Source: Glacieibacterium frigidum (GTDB lineage: Bacteria; Pseudomonadota; Alphaproteobacteria; Sphingomonadales; Sphingomonadaceae). Taken from it: a DNA stretch of 64,000 nucleotides. Positions 9,417 through 17,959 of the stretch are shown here, one piece after another. The notes under the pieces were generated by a model. That model was not told the origin of the DNA. It saw nothing but the letters and a program-made list of their open reading frames with translations, and searched no databases. Position numbers and translations under genes: made by a program. The DNA lies in assembly GCF_007097155.1 (NCBI RefSeq), contig NZ_VJWA01000002.1, positions 558,001 to 622,000 of the forward strand, read 5' to 3'. How positions within the stretch are numbered: the first letter of the stretch is position 1; the number at the start of each line of letters is the position of its first letter.

Positions 9417-11012
9417 TTACTTCAAGCCAAGAATTACTATCTGCGCCGTCGCCTTGGGAGTCGGCCAGATTTTTGAAGTCAGTCCGGTTGATACAGCGAC
9501 CTTTTGGCCAGCTCCTGTGTCATAGGTGATCACGCCACCAGCAATTGCACCTTTCAGGTTGGTCTGAAACAGCGTCTTGCCAGTGGCGCTGTTCAGCGCA
9601 AAAAAATTGCCACCTGCGTCGCCTAACAGGGTCACACCGCCCGCCGTTGGCGTCACCGCGCCCAGCACCGGGTTGGGCGTCTGAAAGCGCCAGTGACGCC
9701 TGCCCGAAAGTGCATCGACGGACGTCACCCAGCCAGACCATTTTGCAGGGTCATCCTGCTTGCCGACCCCGTCCGCCGACCCGGTCCAGAACTGCGCAGC
9801 TGCAACGGCCTTGGTTGCGTCGTCGGGGTCGAGGCGGATTGTCGAACACCAGTTGACTTGCCCGGAAACGATCGCGTCCCGGCTCGGATCGAAAGCCGGG
9901 CCATTCCATTGCGAACCACCTTGCCCGCCAGGACAAAAGCGAGTGCCGGTTGGCAAGATTTTCGCGCTCGATCGCAGCTGTTCGGCCATTGGTAGACGGT
10001 AAAGACGCTTCCCGGTCTTGCGTTCGAATGCGTAGATGAAGCCGTCCTTGGGCGTTAGGGCAATCACCTGGGTGCCGTTGCGCGTGGTAAATAGTGCCGG
10101 TGCGGACGACAGATCATAGTCGAGGAAATTGTCGGGACCGATCGAGTAGTGGCTGCGATAGTCGCCGGTCCGTGCATCGAGCACTACCAACGACCCTGCG
10201 TAGAGGTTTGCGCCCTTGCGCAGATGACTTGCGAACATCGGTGCGGGGTTGCCGCCGGGGATGTAGAGCAGCCCGGTGGCCGGATCGAGCGAATAGGACG
10301 ACCAGGAGCCACCCCCAGTTATCTCTACGCCAGCGGTGTTTTGCCAAGTCACGGCAGGTGCGTCGACCTTTGCTTGTGGACCGCGGACGGGGTCGTTTGC
10401 GGCCTTGGGCACCAGATAGGCCTCCCAGACGATTTTGCCGCTGGCTGCATCAAGCGCGTACGTCCGGCCCTTCACTCCGCGATTATCGCCGCCCGCGATG
10501 CCGATGAACACCAAGCCATTCCAGGCGATCGGGGCCGATGGCGCGCTCTCGCCCTTCGATTTGTCGGCTATTTCGGTAGCCCATAGCCGCTTGCCGGTCT
10601 TCTCATCATAGGCATAGACAGAGCCGTTCCGGGCGCCGCGAAACACTCGGCCGTCCGCGACGGCGACGCCACGCTGGGAGCTAAGATAGTTTTCGGGGAA
10701 GTCCTCGCGCGTGCGCCAGTTCAGCGCGCATGTGTCCGGATCGATCGAAAAGGTATCACGTTCGGTCGTCGCGAAGAGCGCGCCGTTCACCTGCACAAGG
10801 CCCGACTGGAACGCCGTCGCCTCGCCGGTATCGAACCGGCAGACTTCACCAAGTTTCGCCGCGTTGGTCGTGCTGATCGATCTGACCGGAGAAAATCGTT
10901 CGGACGTTAGCGTCCTGTTGTAGCTTGCCCAATCAGCCTGCTGGGCCAGTGCCGGCCCCGCCGATATTGTCAGTGCCCCACACGCTAACATCAAGGTCTG
11001 AGAGATCGACAT
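9417..11012 (-). CDS. Periplasmic PQQ-type beta-propeller dehydrogenase-like protein
   Basis: The product has 531 residues, a signal peptide (cut after GPALA) and an AGAGGA-type ribosome site. It contains repeated propeller blades with tryptophan-docking motifs, such as VYAYDEKTGKRLWATEI, YALDAASGKIVWEAYL, GFIYAFERKTGKRLYRLP and FFALNSATGKTLFQTNL. This is the fold of quinoprotein alcohol dehydrogenases. No C-terminal cytochrome c domain (CxxCH) is present, so electrons would need a separate acceptor. No PQQ synthesis gene is nearby. It is divergent from the DHA2 exporter across about 390 nt. Catalytic activity is plausible but not proven; it could be a non-catalytic propeller. Confidence 0.75.
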   Translation of the reverse strand: MSISQTLMLACGALTISAGPALAQQADWASYNRTLTSERFSPVRSISTTNAAKLGEVCRFDTGEATAFQSGLVQVNGALFATTERDTFSIDPDTCALNWRTREDFPENYLSSQRGVAVADGRVFRGARNGSVYAYDEKTGKRLWATEIADKSKGESAPSAPIAWNGLVFIGIAGGDNRGVKGRTYALDAASGKIVWEAYLVPKAANDPVRGPQAKVDAPAVTWQNTAGVEITGGGSWSSYSLDPATGLLYIPGGNPAPMFASHLRKGANLYAGSLVVLDARTGDYRSHYSIGPDNFLDYDLSSAPALFTTRNGTQVIALTPKDGFIYAFERKTGKRLYRLPMAEQLRSSAKILPTGTRFCPGGQGGSQWNGPAFDPSRDAIVSGQVNWCSTIRLDPDDATKAVAAAQFWTGSADGVGKQDDPAKWSGWVTSVDALSGRRHWRFQTPNPVLGAVTPTAGGVTLLGDAGGNFFALNSATGKTLFQTNLKGAIAGGVITYDTGAGQKVAVSTGLTSKIWPTPKATAQIVILGLK

Positions 11013-11405
11013 TGAAGTTGTCCTCTGTGTTTGTTAAGCAATGACGCCTCGATCGGCCCGGAAGGAATGGGTTACGGCGAATGTTGCTCGCAACGTTGGC
11101 GTTCCGCGTACGAGTCCGCTGTGGTCTCGCCTTCGTCGGCACTAACGCGACTTGTGCCGACCCGTGCAAAGCATTGCGGTGGTTTGGCCGATACGCCGTT
11201 CTTTCGCTGTCTTAATAAATATTGGCGCTGCGTGCGTCGACCAGATTTCCGCCCAAGAAGCTGCACGATGCGTTCAACACTTCGTACGACAGTGCATGAT
11301 CCGGTTCGGCGGTAGGTTAGCCGATGGTAAGGCCGGATATTGGAGAGGTGCTGTCCGGTTCGAAGTCAATTGTGCCAATCGCCGTTTCCCCGCTAACGAC
11401 GCCGC
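11013..11405. promoter_or_regulatory. Divergent promoter region
   Basis: This 393-nt region separates the propeller gene (minus) from the exporter gene (plus). It contains an AT-rich island near 11205-11222 (CTTAATAAATATTGG) that is conspicuous in this GC-rich DNA and could be part of a promoter. I found no clear operator palindrome and no small gene. Confidence 0.35.
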
Positions 11406-12818
11406 ATGATTGCGCACGCTGCCTGCGACCGCACCGCTGCCGAAGCTATATCGACCGGCGGCGGAACGGCGCGCCCGCGGCTGGTGCTGGCGGCTACGAT
11501 CCTCGGCTCGAGCCTGGCATTCATCGATGGCTCGGTGGTCAATGTGGCCCTGCCTGCCATCGGACGCGAGTTGGGCGGCGAAGCCGCTGAGCTGCAATGG
11601 GTCGTCAACGCGTACCTGTTGCCGCTCTCGGCGCTGTTGCTGCTTGGCGGCGCGCTGGGCGATCGATACGGGCGGCGACGGCTCTTTCTGCTCGGCATCG
11701 CGCTTTTTACCCTCGCGTCGGTGCTGTGTGCGGCGGCGCCAGGCCTGACGGCGCTGCTTGCCGGGCGAGCTTTGCAGGGCGTCGGCGCGGCGCTCCTGAT
11801 GCCGAACAGCCTCGCGATTCTAGGAAGCGCGTTCAGCGACGAGGAACGCGGCAAGGCAATCGGCACCTGGGCTGCGGCCGGCGCCGCTGCGGGTGCTCTG
11901 GGTCCGCTACTCGGCGGCTGGCTGATCGACGATATCGGATGGCGGGCGATTTTTCTCATCAATTTGCCGATCGCCACCGCAGCCGCCTGGCTCGGTTGGC
12001 ACTATGTCGTCGAGAGGTCCGATGCCGGACGCAGCGCGCTCGACTGGCGCGGTGCGGCGCTGGCCACCGCAGGCCTGGGTGCGCTGACATGGGGGCTGAC
12101 GACGGGATCGGGTCCAGGCGGCTTTGCCCCGGCGGCAGCCCTCCCGACACTTGCGGGAGCCGCCTTGCTCGCGCTGTTCGTGTGGGCCGAGGGCGCGCGC
12201 GGCGAGCGGGCGATGGTGCCCTTAACGCTGTTCGGCTCGGCGAGCTTTGTCGGACTGACACTGCTGACGTTCTTGTTGTACGGCGCGCTCGGCGGACTGC
12301 TTGTCCTGCTTCCATATCTGCTGATCGAGGCGGCGGGCTACTCGGCGCTCGAAGCGGGCGCGGCGCTGCTCCCGTTCGCCGTCGTACTGTCTCTTTCGTC
12401 GCGCTTTATGGGGCGGCTTGCGGCTAGGGTCGGTCCGCGACTGCCGCTCAGCATCGGGCCGTTGGTGGTTGCCAGCGGTTTCCTGCTGGCAACGCGAATT
12501 GGCACGAACGCCAGTTATTGGACCGAGGTGCTGCCCGCTGTCATGGTGATTGCGATTGGCATGGCCGGTGCGGTGGCGCCATTGACCACGGCGGTTCTCG
12601 GCTCGATCGATGCCAGGTTTGCCGGCACCGCGTCGGGCTTCAACAGCGCCGTTGCCAGGACCGGCGGTCTTATCGCGACTGCCTTGTTGGGGACGGCGCT
12701 CGCGATACGCGGTGAGGCCCTGGCCGAAACTTTCGAACGGGCAGTGCTGGCTGGCGCGGGATTGGCTGCTGCAGCCGGGCTGAGCGCTGCGATGCTGCTG
12801 GCTCAGACCAAGCGGTAG
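11406..12818 (+). CDS. MFS efflux transporter, DHA2 (EmrB/QacA-like) family
   Basis: The 470-residue membrane protein has the DHA2 pattern: LAFIDGSVVNVALPAIGRELGG in helix 1, an LGGALGDRYGRRRLFLLG loop between helices 2 and 3, and the motif-C-like stretch AAGAAAGALGPLLGGWLIDDIGWRAIFLINLP. Hydrophobic segments continue to the C-terminus, consistent with about 14 helices. It should export hydrophobic or cationic compounds using the proton gradient. No adaptor gene is next to it. The ATG has no good ribosome site, so the true start may lie a few codons away; the membrane part begins at about residue 25. Confidence 0.85.
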   Translation: MIAHAACDRTAAEAISTGGGTARPRLVLAATILGSSLAFIDGSVVNVALPAIGRELGGEAAELQWVVNAYLLPLSALLLLGGALGDRYGRRRLFLLGIALFTLASVLCAAAPGLTALLAGRALQGVGAALLMPNSLAILGSAFSDEERGKAIGTWAAAGAAAGALGPLLGGWLIDDIGWRAIFLINLPIATAAAWLGWHYVVERSDAGRSALDWRGAALATAGLGALTWGLTTGSGPGGFAPAAALPTLAGAALLALFVWAEGARGERAMVPLTLFGSASFVGLTLLTFLLYGALGGLLVLLPYLLIEAAGYSALEAGAALLPFAVVLSLSSRFMGRLAARVGPRLPLSIGPLVVASGFLLATRIGTNASYWTEVLPAVMVIAIGMAGAVAPLTTAVLGSIDARFAGTASGFNSAVARTGGLIATALLGTALAIRGEALAETFERAVLAGAGLAAAAGLSAAMLLAQTKR

Positions 12819-13068
12819 CTGCAGCTCTCAGGAGCGGCCAGGTCGTCGGGTGCGTCGACTCGAATTGCCCTCATCGAACTGTCCAATGAATGGTGGAAAG
12901 ATGACTTGGTCAAACCTTGTCGATCCACGTCACGAGTGCGGCGTTCACGTCCTTGAGACGATCCTGCATGATGGGTACGGAAGGCTATTCGTGACTAGAT
13001 AGCCGGTATTTTGGTGGAGCAAATGTGAAGCAGTCGCGTCGGGGCGAGCGGCATCGCGACAAGGTGGA

Positions 13069-13662
13069 CTAAGCATCCAACCGCAATCCGGTCAGCAGTG
13101 CACGTAGGCCGGCAATGGCCTTGACCGAAGCAGCGTCCGGATCGTTAGAGGTCGCGATCCAGAGCGACGCGTTAAGCGCCGCTCCGTTCACGAGATACGC
13201 CGCCGCCTCCGGATCGATTGGCTTAACTATCGCCTGTTCGACCAGTCGCTCGATAGTGTGCTGAGTATCTGCGAGGCACGTACTTTGGTTTGCCCAGCGC
13301 GCTTGGTCGCCGAGGACGGCAGGGCCATCAAGCAGCACGATCCGTCGCACCTCCGCTTCGAGCGCCAGCTTCACCCACGCCACATTCTCTTCGACAAAGC
13401 CTTCCCATAGCGTCGGCGCCTGCTCCAGAATGTCCTTCAGGCGCTGCGACGTCTCCGCGTCGATCTGCGCTATCACAGCTGCGAGGAGGCCTTTCTTGCC
13501 ACCGAAATGATGGTACAGCGCGCCACGCGTCAGCTCTGCGTCGGCGGTCAGGTCCTCCATTGCGGTGTCGGCATAGCCCTTGCTCGCGAAGGCCCGTCGA
13601 CCAGCCGCAATCAGCTTTGCGCGTGTTGCCACGATCATGTCCGCTCGTCGTTGCCGTGTCAC
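13069..13662 (-). CDS. TetR-family transcriptional repressor
   Basis: The product has 197 residues. An N-terminal helix-turn-helix at about residues 25-60 (AFASKGYADTAMEDLTADAELTRGALYHHFGGKKGLLAAVI) is typical of TetR. The rest is a helical ligand-binding domain of normal length. It is divergently transcribed from a CurA-like reductase gene, and the shared 104-nt region holds two related palindromes. It therefore probably represses both itself and the reductase until an electrophilic ligand binds. The ligand is unknown. Confidence 0.88.
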   Translation of the reverse strand: MTRQRRADMIVATRAKLIAAGRRAFASKGYADTAMEDLTADAELTRGALYHHFGGKKGLLAAVIAQIDAETSQRLKDILEQAPTLWEGFVEENVAWVKLALEAEVRRIVLLDGPAVLGDQARWANQSTCLADTQHTIERLVEQAIVKPIDPEAAAYLVNGAALNASLWIATSNDPDAASVKAIAGLRALLTGLRLDA

Positions 13663-13684
13663 ACACCTCGCCCCTTAATTCATT

Positions 13685-13730
13685 GACATACACTGTGCAT
13701 GTCATTAGCTACTCGCATACACAATGTATG
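13685..13730 (+). promoter_or_regulatory. Tandem TetR operator candidates
   Basis: Two related palindromes lie between the TetR gene and the reductase gene. The first, GACATACACTGTGCATGTC (13685-13703), is symmetric except for one pair. The second, CATACACAATGTATG (13716-13730), shares the CATACA...TGTATG arms. They lie 36-82 nt before the reductase ATG, where a repressor would block a promoter. Assignment to the adjacent TetR protein is inferred from position. Confidence 0.6.
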
Positions 13731-13766
13731 GCGCCCGATCCTTTGCGCAATCCGAAGGAGACTTTG

Positions 13767-14798
13767 ATGAGCACACTCCAGAACCAGAGGGTCGTTCTCG
13801 CTTCCTCTCCCGACGGCGAGCTGAAGCCGTCCGACTTCGGCCTCGAGACCGACGCGATGCCTGTGCCCGGCAAGGGCGAACTTCTCCTTGAAACGATCTT
13901 CCTATCGATCGATCCGTATATGCGGTTCTGGATGCGTTCCGAGAAATCGTACAATAATCCTATCAAGCCCGGCGACCTGATCGTGGGCGCCACCGTGTCA
14001 CGCGTCCGCCAGTCGCAGAATCCGGGTTGGCACGAGGGTGAATGGGTGCTGGCATTCTCGGGTTGGCAGCGCTTCGCCATTTCCAATGGCTCTGGCCTGC
14101 GTCGGATCGACCCGGCGATCGCACCGCCCTCGACCGCAGTTGGCATCCTCGGCATGACGGGCTTCACCGCCTATGCAGGCCTGCGCAATGTCGGCCGACC
14201 CAAACCAGGCGAGACGGTGGTAGTGGCTGCGGCCAGCGGCGCCGTTGGTTCCGCGGTCGGCCAGATTGCCCGCATCCAAGGCGCTCGTGCAGTCGGCATC
14301 ACGACAGGCGCTCAGAAGCTCGCGTATGTAAAGGACGAGCTCGGCTTCAATGCCGTGATCGATTACAAGGCGCCGGACTTCGCTGCCCGGCTTACAGACG
14401 CGGTTCCCGACGGGATCGATGTATATTTCGAATTAGTCGGCGGGCCGATCTGGGATGCGGTGCTGCCGCTGCTAAACACCTATGCGCGTGTTCCGGTGGT
14501 CGGCCTCATCGCCGACTATGAGGCGCGCGCCGGAGAGCAGGCGGCTCCCGATCGCCTCGCGAATACGATGGGGCAGATCATGGGCAAGAGCCTGACGCTG
14601 CGCGGCTTTATCCAGACCGAGTTCGCCGACGAGCAGCTAGGCGATTTTCTGCGCGAGGCGGGCACGTGGTTTGCCGACGGACGGCTGCGGCACCGCGAGC
14701 ATATCGTGGAAGGTCTCGAGAATGCTCCAGATGCTCTCATCGCGCAGCTCAAGGGCGGCAACTTCGGCAAGATGTTGGTGAAGGTCGGGGAATCTTGA
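13767..14798 (+). CDS. NADPH-dependent zinc-independent reductase, CurA/alkenal reductase-like
   Basis: The 343-residue product begins at ATG 13767 behind a strong GAAGGAG. It is a medium-chain dehydrogenase/reductase without zinc-binding cysteines. The nucleotide-binding turn is at AAASGAVGSAVGQIARIQGARAVGI (about residues 155-180). The FETDAMPVPGKGELLLETIFLSIDPYMR N-terminus is the signature of the curcumin/alkenal double-bond reductase group. Such enzymes saturate conjugated C=C bonds next to carbonyls, so the gene fits repression by a TetR protein that senses electrophiles. The natural substrate is not known. Confidence 0.85.
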   Translation: MSTLQNQRVVLASSPDGELKPSDFGLETDAMPVPGKGELLLETIFLSIDPYMRFWMRSEKSYNNPIKPGDLIVGATVSRVRQSQNPGWHEGEWVLAFSGWQRFAISNGSGLRRIDPAIAPPSTAVGILGMTGFTAYAGLRNVGRPKPGETVVVAAASGAVGSAVGQIARIQGARAVGITTGAQKLAYVKDELGFNAVIDYKAPDFAARLTDAVPDGIDVYFELVGGPIWDAVLPLLNTYARVPVVGLIADYEARAGEQAAPDRLANTMGQIMGKSLTLRGFIQTEFADEQLGDFLREAGTWFADGRLRHREHIVEGLENAPDALIAQLKGGNFGKMLVKVGES

Positions 14799-14837
14799 AC
14801 TCCTGTCCAGCCCGGCTCGACCACGGATCGGCTTTTG

Positions 14838-15446
14838 TTACCTACTTGCGGTCAAAGGTGTCCATGCTGCCAGCGCAGCCCGAGCGATATCCTTGAGCGC
14901 GGCCTGCTCCGTGCCATCGCGGGCCTGGATTGACATACCCTGCTGCACCGTGACGAAGAAGCGCGCGATGGCTTCCAGATCGGCTGTCGGTGCAATTTCG
15001 CCGCGCTCAACACCCTTTTTAAGTTGGCGCGCCAGATCCTGCGTGTTTTGCGCGCGTCGCGCGATCAGCTCGGCGCGCCACGCCTCGTTCGAATCATTGG
15101 CGTGCAGACCGGAAAGCGTAATAAGGCAACCACTTGGCCGGTCCGTCCTGCTGAATACGCGGGCGGTCGTCATGAGGAACGCTTCCACGGCTCCGTAGGC
15201 GGTGGCAGCGTCCTTTACGGCTTTCCAGATCTCCGATCCGTCCCCCGCAACATAATGATCGACGGCCTCGCGGAAGAGCGCCTCCTTGGATCCGAATGCC
15301 GCATACAGGCTCGGCGATCCTATCCCCATTGCATCGATCAGGGCGTTCATGGACGCGCCTTCAAAGCCCTTTGCCCAGAATATCTCCATTGCGCGGCCGA
15401 GCGCTTCGTCGCGATCAAACGTCCTTGGTCTTCCTCGCAATGCCAT
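14838..15446 (-). CDS. TetR-family repressor, SDR/MFS module
   Basis: From ATG 15446 (MALRGRPRTFDRDEALGRAM) the product has 202 residues. A start 9 codons upstream (15473) is possible but lies inside the operator palindrome. The HTH at about residues 20-50 contains GFEGASMNALIDAMGIGSPSLYAAFGSKEALFREAV. The C-terminal domain has the TetR_C pattern (RPSGCLITLSG, IARFFVTVQQGMSIQARDG) seen in repressors that control SDR or NADPH-quinone genes. It is divergent from an SDR-MFS operon with a palindrome-rich region between them. Confidence 0.88.
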   Translation of the reverse strand: MALRGRPRTFDRDEALGRAMEIFWAKGFEGASMNALIDAMGIGSPSLYAAFGSKEALFREAVDHYVAGDGSEIWKAVKDAATAYGAVEAFLMTTARVFSRTDRPSGCLITLSGLHANDSNEAWRAELIARRAQNTQDLARQLKKGVERGEIAPTADLEAIARFFVTVQQGMSIQARDGTEQAALKDIARAALAAWTPLTASR

Positions 15447-15457
15447 CCCACGCCTTT

Positions 15458-15526
15458 CTGTGCCGACCGACATATATATCGGTTGACACAGAACGCAATT
15501 CTTGCATTTATGTGTCGATCAACACA
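15458..15526 (+). promoter_or_regulatory. Operator palindromes in TetR/SDR intergenic region
   Basis: A 34-bp palindrome at 15458-15491 pairs 14 of 17 positions. Its core ACCGACATATATATCGGT is nearly perfect and its outer arms are CTGTG and CACAG. A second element, TGTGTCGATCAACACA (15511-15526), pairs 7 of 8 positions and repeats the TGTGTCG/ACACA arms. Together they cover the whole start region of the TetR gene and the leader of the SDR gene. Binding by the adjacent repressor is inferred. Confidence 0.65.
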
Positions 15527-15538
15527 GAAAGGCTCTCG

Positions 15539-16279
15539 ATGTCATCCCTCACTGGAAAGCGCGCTTTCGTCACCGGAGCCAGTCGTGGTATCGGCGCCGC
15601 CATCGCCCGTCAGTTGGCCGACGAAGGCGCTGCGGTGGCGATCGGCTACGAACGGTCGGCCGCCGCTGCCGACGCTCTGGCCGGCGAGATCGAGGCGAAC
15701 GGCGGTCGCGCTGTCGCGGTCCAGATGCACGCGGCGGATGCCGCCTCGATCCCGCAGGCGGTCGAGCGCGCCGCCGCTGCGCTCGGCGGGCTCGACATCC
15801 TCGTCAACAATGCCGGCATCTGGCGCGTCGGCCCGATCGACGAGGTCACGCTGGAGGACATCGACGCCACGCTCGCGGTCAATATTCGCGGTGTCATTCT
15901 CGCCACCCAGGCGGCGTTGCCGTACATGTCCCAAGGTGGCCGCATCATCTCGATCGGCAGCAGTCTCGCGACGCGCGTGCCCAATGCGGGCCTGAGCCTC
16001 TATGCGGCCAGCAAGTCGGCGCTGATCGGCTGGACCAAGGGCTTGGCCCGCGATCTCGGCCCGCGCGGCATCACTGCAAACCTTGTCCATCCCGGCTCAA
16101 CGGACACCGACATGAACCCCGCCAACGGCCCGCACGCCGACGCGCAGCGGCAGCGCATGGCGATCAAGGAGTATGGGCGTGCCGAGGACGTGGCGGCGCT
16201 CGTCGCCTTCGTCGCGAGACCAGAGGCGCGGTCGATCAACGGTGCCGAACTCACCATCGACGGGGGGGCGAACGCATGA
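15539..16279 (+). CDS. Short-chain dehydrogenase/reductase
   Basis: This is a 246-residue classical SDR. It has the cofactor motif TGASRGIG near residue 12, the structural NNAG at about residue 90, the catalytic Ser before LYAASK (Tyr-x-x-x-Lys), and the C-terminal IDGGANA. A GAAAGG ribosome site precedes ATG 15539. The stop overlaps the start of the MFS gene (ATGA), so the two are coupled. With the divergent TetR gene it forms a small inducible module, probably reducing a carbonyl compound whose product or parent is exported. The substrate is unknown. Confidence 0.88.
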   Translation: MSSLTGKRAFVTGASRGIGAAIARQLADEGAAVAIGYERSAAAADALAGEIEANGGRAVAVQMHAADAASIPQAVERAAAALGGLDILVNNAGIWRVGPIDEVTLEDIDATLAVNIRGVILATQAALPYMSQGGRIISIGSSLATRVPNAGLSLYAASKSALIGWTKGLARDLGPRGITANLVHPGSTDTDMNPANGPHADAQRQRMAIKEYGRAEDVAALVAFVARPEARSINGAELTIDGGANA

Positions 16280-17499
16280 CGTCCGCCGGCGCCGTGTCCG
16301 ACAAGGTGCTGAACCGGGTTCTGCTGCTGCTTGCGCCGGCAATCACGATCGTGGTCGCGACCGAGTTCATCGTCGTCGGGCTTCTGCCGCTGGTCTCGCA
16401 GGAAATGCATCTCCCGCTTGCGAAGGCGGGGCAACTGGTCGGGTGGTGGGCATTTTCGGCGGCCGTTGCCGGCCCTTTCGTCACGCTCGTTGTCAGCCGA
16501 CAGTCACCGCACCTGACTCTGATCGCGACCCTCATCCTGTTCGCGATCGGCAACGCGATTATCGCCGTTACCACCAGTTTCGATGTGATGCTTCTGATAA
16601 GGATTATTCAGGGCGCGATGCTGCCCGCCTTTGTCAGCGTCGGTGCGTCCGTCGTCACGCGGCTGGCGCCGCCAGCAGAACGGGGCAAGGGCCTTGCCCG
16701 GGCCAATATCGGCTTCGTCCTGGGCGTGCTGCTGGCATTGCCCGCCGGGGTGGCGTTAGCCCAAGGCGGTGACTGGCGGCTGTCGTTCGTAGTGCTAGCG
16801 GTCGCCTCGCTGCCGATGGCTGCGCTTATCGCAATCTTTTTCCCCGCGATCCCCCAAGGCGAAGCGCCCAGCATCCCCAGCCAGATCGGCCTGCTACGCC
16901 GGTCCACGTTTCTGGCCAACCTTGCGCTATCCGTCCTGCTCTTCGCCGCGATGTTCGCCGCCTATACCTACCTCGGCGCGTGGATGGAGGGGGCGCTTGG
17001 CCTGTCGGTCTGGTCCGTCACCCTGACGCTCTTCCTGTTCGGAGTCGCTGGGCTCGTCGGCAACGTCGTTGCCGCCCGCATCGCGGACGGCGCGCCGCTC
17101 CGCGCGACGGCGATCGCGATCCTGATGCTCGTCGCCTCGATCAACCTCGCCGCGCTCGTCCAAGGGTCGATCTTCCTGGCCGCTATCCCGCTAGCCCTGT
17201 GGGGCATCAGCCACACCGCCTCGGTGACGCTGAGCCAGGTGCGGGTCACGCTGGCCGGCAACGAGGCTCCCGCCTTCGCCATGACCATGAACATATCCGC
17301 CGCGAACCTCGGGATCGCGATCGGCGCTTTCGGCGGCGGTTGGCTAATCGACCAAGAAGGTGTGGGCGCGATCGGCTTGGCGCCGATCGGCTTCGCCGTC
17401 TTCGCAATACCGCTCACGGTCTTCATCGGCCGAAATGTTGCGCGTCGCGCGACCCCCACGCCGGCGTCCGGTTCCGCCCACCGCTGGTCACCGCCCTGA
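16276..17499 (+). CDS. MFS transporter, DHA1/AraJ-like efflux family
   Basis: A 407-residue, about 12-helix transporter starts at ATG 16276 inside the SDR stop codon. The N-terminus reads TIVVATEFIVVGLLPLVSQE, the hallmark of arabinose-efflux-type DHA1 permeases (helix 1 with the TEF motif). A VGASVVTRLAPPAERGKGLA loop and glycine-rich helix GFVLGVLLALPAGVALA follow. It is co-expressed with the SDR and presumably under TetR control. It likely exports a sugar-like or drug-like compound; specificity is unknown. Confidence 0.85.
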   Translation: MTSAGAVSDKVLNRVLLLLAPAITIVVATEFIVVGLLPLVSQEMHLPLAKAGQLVGWWAFSAAVAGPFVTLVVSRQSPHLTLIATLILFAIGNAIIAVTTSFDVMLLIRIIQGAMLPAFVSVGASVVTRLAPPAERGKGLARANIGFVLGVLLALPAGVALAQGGDWRLSFVVLAVASLPMAALIAIFFPAIPQGEAPSIPSQIGLLRRSTFLANLALSVLLFAAMFAAYTYLGAWMEGALGLSVWSVTLTLFLFGVAGLVGNVVAARIADGAPLRATAIAILMLVASINLAALVQGSIFLAAIPLALWGISHTASVTLSQVRVTLAGNEAPAFAMTMNISAANLGIAIGAFGGGWLIDQEGVGAIGLAPIGFAVFAIPLTVFIGRNVARRATPTPASGSAHRWSPP

Positions 17500-17733
17500 T
17501 CCGGATGCAGCAGCGGAAGGCGGCTACTCGCCATCGCGCCCGGCGTTTGTGCCATCGGCTCATGAGGCCGTGTCGTGATGTGAGAGGCGCGACCTGATTA
17601 AGGCACCGCGAGGAGACCTCGAATAAGCGACCCATAGCAGAAGGCACGCCTGCACCGTATTTTCCAAGAGCCATGCCAGATCCTGCGCCGGTGACTGACG
17701 AGTGCTGAGTGACACCGCCCGCGGCGCACCGCA
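17500..17733. other. Intergenic region, no gene seen
   Basis: Neither strand shows a supported gene here. The minus-strand frame crossing it (to 17833) has no ribosome site and no family resemblance. The stretch continues into the conserved operator-like element at 17734 and then to the PEP-CTERM gene. Confidence 0.4.
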
Positions 17734-17763
17734 TTGGATGCAGCGTCCAAGGCGTCGGCCGAA
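17734..17763 (+). promoter_or_regulatory. Recurrent palindromic element, copy A
   Basis: TTGGATGCAGCGTCCAA is a 17-bp near-palindrome followed after 8 nt by CCGAA. The same 17-mer occurs at 34047 with similar flanking DNA, and related copies occur at 38415, 40003 and (weak, inverted) 42031, all intergenic. This copy lies about 200 nt upstream of the PEP-CTERM gene. It looks like a transcription-factor site, perhaps for a LysR protein. Confidence 0.5.
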
Positions 17764-17959
17764 TTGTCGATCGTCCAGACCTCGCTATTCTTGTATCTAT
17801 GACACCGATCGTGGAGTCTGCACCATCGGGCAAGTTGCCCGATACATCCTACAGTTTACCCAAGCCGCCGAAGTAATCGTCCCTTGATTGAATCAGTTTA
17901 CAAAACCTGTGGCTAGTCGAATTATACTAGAGAGATACCGTTCCCATTGGGAGAGTGTT

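Noticed and set aside
17423-17833. Minus-strand 136-codon frame in the gap after the MFS gene
   Set aside because: It overlaps the MFS 3' end, lacks a ribosome site and resembles no family; only the operator-like element in it is supported.
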